Positions 61,912-64,000 of a stretch of 64,000 bases of DNA are shown here, piece after piece; the first letter of the stretch is position 1; every line of letters starts with the position of its first letter. The notes under the pieces were generated by a model. It was not told where the DNA came from and ran no database searches. It saw only the letters and a program-made list of their open reading frames with translations. The translations under genes and the position numbers were made by a program. The DNA is from CANMUM01 sp965263365 (GTDB lineage: Bacteria > Pseudomonadota > Alphaproteobacteria > Rhodobacterales > Rhodobacteraceae): positions 1,612,001-1,676,000 of the forward strand of contig OZ253672.1 of assembly GCA_965263365.1 (NCBI GenBank), read 5' to 3'.

Positions 61912-63603
61912 TTAGCGTTGGGTAAGTTTAAACTCAATTCGGCGGTTTCGTTCAAGTGCTTGCTCACTTGTTCCAGTATCGATCGGATGATATTCTCCGA
62001 AGCCAGTCGCCGCAAGTTTGTCTGGACGAACTCCAAACGCGTTGATCATAAACCTGACTACACTGAGTGCGCGCGCTTGTGACAATTCCCAATTATCTTG
62101 ATAGTCAGCACTGCTGATCGGTCGATTATCCGTATGACCATCAACTCTTAACACCCAATCAATATCTGCAGGTATTTCGAGTGATAATTCATTAATTAGC
62201 AGCGCAATTTGTCCGATTTGACCACGCCCACTATCCGAAAGCTCAGCAGACCCTGGCGCAAACAATACCTCACTTGAAAAAACAAATCGATCCCCAACGA
62301 CCTCGACACCATCAATTCCGGATAATACCTCCCGCAATTTTCCAAAAAAATCTGAACGATAAGTTTCTAAATCGTCTGCTCGCGCCTTAAATTGAGCAGC
62401 TGAAGCCGCAAGTGCCGCATTGAGTTTATTACCAAAGGTCGCGATATCTATGTCATTTTCAATATCTTGTTGGACCTGTTGATCAATTAGGTTTTGCAAA
62501 GCCCCTAACTGCGTACGCAAATCAGCTGTCTGTCGATTTAATAGTTCAATTCGCTGCGCATCTTCTTCATTTAGTCTTTCCCTTACAGATAACTCTTGTC
62601 TCGCAAGCTCAAGAAGTGCGGCGTCTTTTTCAGCCTGAGACAGTTCAGAATTTTCAACATTCTCGCGCTCACTCTCAATCGCCGCCAACAAAGTTAGTGT
62701 TTCTTCTGCATTCTTTCTTTCTTCCTCTAGAGCGAGGGTCATAGCCGTCAATTCGGTTTCAGCATTCTTCAAGCGTTCACGCACAAATTCAGTGGCTAAA
62801 GTGTTCAAAAATTGACGTCGTTCAAGTTCGCTTAAATTTTGAGTTTGTTGATTCAATTCTTGGATCAGAGGGTCATCAGATTCAGGCGTTGACGCGAGCG
62901 AAGCGAGGGCCATGACTTGCGCGATTGATGCAGAAATTTCGTCATTGTCAACGTTTCCTTCTGTATCAAAGTCATCGCGCATACTTGCAACCATAGCTTC
63001 AAGCGCCTCTAGCTCAGCAGCCGCACGGCGCGATTCAATTTCATCCTCCGACATTTGCGAACGCATCTGTGCCAAAGTAAGCTCTAATTTTTCCTTTTCA
63101 CTCAGCAATTCTAGATTTTGTGCTTCAAGATCTGCATAAATCTGCCCCTCTTCGATTAGAGTTTGATTTTCGCTTTTTGCCGTTTCAACTTCCTGTGCGA
63201 GCTCTTCATTTTGTGCGATTAATCCAGCATTTACTCCACTCAAATCTTGATTGCGTGCAATTAAAGAAGCAATTTGTGCTTCAAAGCTTGCGATTTCGGA
63301 TTGTGATTGATCATATTCGAACTGGAGCGCTGTCAATCTATTTTCTAACTTGGTCGAATTGTCACGCAGTGAGTCAATCTCAACTTCTCGGGCCCCAAGG
63401 GTTTGCGCTAAAGTCGCCAGTTGACCCTCTAAACTAGCCAATTCACGCCCTTGCGCACCAATAGTTTCACGCAAAAAATACTGCATAATCATAAATACAC
63501 TCAGCGTAAAAACCATCACTAAGAGCAATGCAGTCATGGCATCTACGAAACCTGCCCATGCATTGGCCTCAAAACGCGCACCGGTGCGTTTACGCAAAGC
63601 CAT
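61912..63603 (-). CDS. MotB/OmpA-like peptidoglycan-binding protein with long coiled coil
   Basis: The 563-residue protein has one membrane helix (~15-42, WAGFVDAMTALLLVMVFTLSVFM) carrying Asp21 in the position used by proton-driven MotB/ExbD proteins. A very long Glu/Gln/Leu-rich coiled coil covers ~45-400. A C-terminal OmpA domain follows (VEVVGDRFVFSSEVLFAPGS, RVDGHTDNRPISSADYQDNWELSQARA, ATGFGEYHPI...NRRIEFKL). Its start overlaps the stop of the ExbB-like gene by one base. Together they likely form a proton-driven stator anchored to the cell wall. Confidence 0.85.
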   Translation of the reverse strand: MALRKRTGARFEANAWAGFVDAMTALLLVMVFTLSVFMIMQYFLRETIGAQGRELASLEGQLATLAQTLGAREVEIDSLRDNSTKLENRLTALQFEYDQSQSEIASFEAQIASLIARNQDLSGVNAGLIAQNEELAQEVETAKSENQTLIEEGQIYADLEAQNLELLSEKEKLELTLAQMRSQMSEDEIESRRAAAELEALEAMVASMRDDFDTEGNVDNDEISASIAQVMALASLASTPESDDPLIQELNQQTQNLSELERRQFLNTLATEFVRERLKNAETELTAMTLALEEERKNAEETLTLLAAIESERENVENSELSQAEKDAALLELARQELSVRERLNEEDAQRIELLNRQTADLRTQLGALQNLIDQQVQQDIENDIDIATFGNKLNAALAASAAQFKARADDLETYRSDFFGKLREVLSGIDGVEVVGDRFVFSSEVLFAPGSAELSDSGRGQIGQIALLINELSLEIPADIDWVLRVDGHTDNRPISSADYQDNWELSQARALSVVRFMINAFGVRPDKLAATGFGEYHPIDTGTSEQALERNRRIEFKLTQR

Positions 63604-63998
63604 TAGCTTTCCTCACCACCATCAATAGCAGTTCTCAAAGTTTGAACCACGGTTGCAATATCACGTCTCAATTCTTGCGTCGTTGATTCCCGTCCAGTTG
63701 CCAAATCTTCGTTCATGCGCACGAGCTGGGCTTCCACACCTCGAATTGCATTGCGCATATCCGTTTGCATATTTCCCTGCGTAACTAGGCTATCTTGAAA
63801 CTGCGCAAACATTTGAAGATTTTGATCAGACTTGGCATCTTGCGTTGCCAAGCGCCCTTCTAAGCGCCCCAAACTTTCAGAAAGTCCACGGAAAGCTTTC
63901 GCAAGTGGTGTATCATCATTGGGATCAATTTGCAGTTCTAGCCCTTTTTCGGCCATGCCAACGGACGTAAACTGTGTTAGCCATTCTTCGAATTCTCG
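63603..63998 (-). CDS. ExbB/MotA-like proton-channel protein, C-terminal end (cut by window edge)
   Basis: The frame is open to the window edge (EEWLTQFTSVGMAEKGLELQ upstream of Met 63956), so the gene begins outside. The visible part is a soluble tail predicted to be coiled coil: LAKAFRGLSESLGRLEGRLA, SDQNLQMFAQFQDSLV, MRNAIRGVEAQLVRMNEDLA. The channel helices are not visible, so the ExbB/MotA call rests on the coupled MotB-like partner and the family pattern of this tail. Coupling is by TAATG with the MotB-like gene. Confidence 0.65.
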   Translation of the reverse strand, partial: REFEEWLTQFTSVGMAEKGLELQIDPNDDTPLAKAFRGLSESLGRLEGRLATQDAKSDQNLQMFAQFQDSLVTQGNMQTDMRNAIRGVEAQLVRMNEDLATGRESTTQELRRDIATVVQTLRTAIDGGEES

Positions 63999-64000
63999 GT

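Noticed and set aside
61912..63998. Zorya-type anti-phage defence (ZorA/ZorB)
   Set aside because: The pair resembles ZorAB in having a stator plus OmpA domain, but no ZorC/D/E-like helicase or nuclease gene is near, the coil is in the MotB-like partner, and the left neighbour is clpA. Only the sequence beyond the right edge could change this.
1..64000. CRISPR array
   Set aside because: The only regular repeats are the short tandem units at 1208-1375, which have no spacers, and no cas gene is present.

Overview
The window reads as chromosome of a fairly AT-rich alphaproteobacterium, most likely a Rhodobacterales-type or related marine lineage. The sequence-based reasons are: an F0 ATP-synthase operon (atpI-atpB-atpE-atpX/B'-atpF) without the F1 genes; an NDUFS4-like accessory subunit of respiratory complex I; a nitrogen-PTS-style EIIA(Man)/HPr pair; an alphaproteobacterial LexA; a RibH2-type lumazine synthase; a Hint_2 protein; and a small DUF6280-like protein. 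No rRNA genes or CRISPR arrays were found, and only one tRNA (Arg-UCU).

Layout. 1-5 kb: end of an amino-acid ABC transporter ATPase, a SixA-type phosphatase, a Hint-domain protein preceded by tandem repeats and flanked by a dead and an intact copy of one VOC-family gene, then an Ada-type alkylation-repair gene. 4.6-15 kb: MATE-prmA, a hypothetical, rpsD, a sulfotransferase-like gene, a YHS protein, uvrB, a PhzF protein, the complex I subunit, a secreted unknown and tRNA-Arg. 15.4-17 kb: purE-purK. 17.3-20.9 kb: a decaying accessory block (ECF sigma factor, anti-sigma-like protein, subtilase, outer-membrane barrel, IS3 remnant). 21.3-25.5 kb: PTS EIIA/HPr, an OmpA-type lipoprotein and the F0 operon. 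25.6-33.5 kb: ArsR regulator, ribH, an SDR/exchanger pair, hydrolase-ilvA, argG, dprA.

33.5-45.5 kb: an IS6-family remnant, dapD, a LOG-family gene, lexA with a candidate SOS box, comEC, gltX, gltA, the tightly packed argH-lipoprotein-membrane protein-lysA unit (the 33-codon lipoprotein is easily missed), and an EAL protein. 45.8-55.1 kb: a one-carbon cluster fhs-chorismate mutase-folD, an M50 protease, glnK-amtB, tuf, a short BCCT-like transporter and a frameshifted mscL. 55.1-58.6 kb: a second accessory block with a shattered IS66 element that surrounds a GNAT gene, followed by a GC-richer segment. That segment holds a flavin amine oxidase whose domain order looks circularly permuted, a TetR regulator, and a perfect palindrome in front of the pair. 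58.9-64 kb: a DUF6280-like protein, clpA, and a MotB-like/ExbB-like pair with a long coiled coil, cut by the window edge.

Housekeeping metabolism dominates: arginine (argG, argH), lysine (dapD, lysA), purine (purEK), isoleucine (ilvA), folate C1, ammonium uptake and ATP synthesis. The most unusual content is the permuted oxidase/TetR unit, the gene islanded inside the broken IS66, and the half-decayed ECF sigma/protease/barrel locus. Function calls rest on recognised motifs and gene order only; no database search was run.
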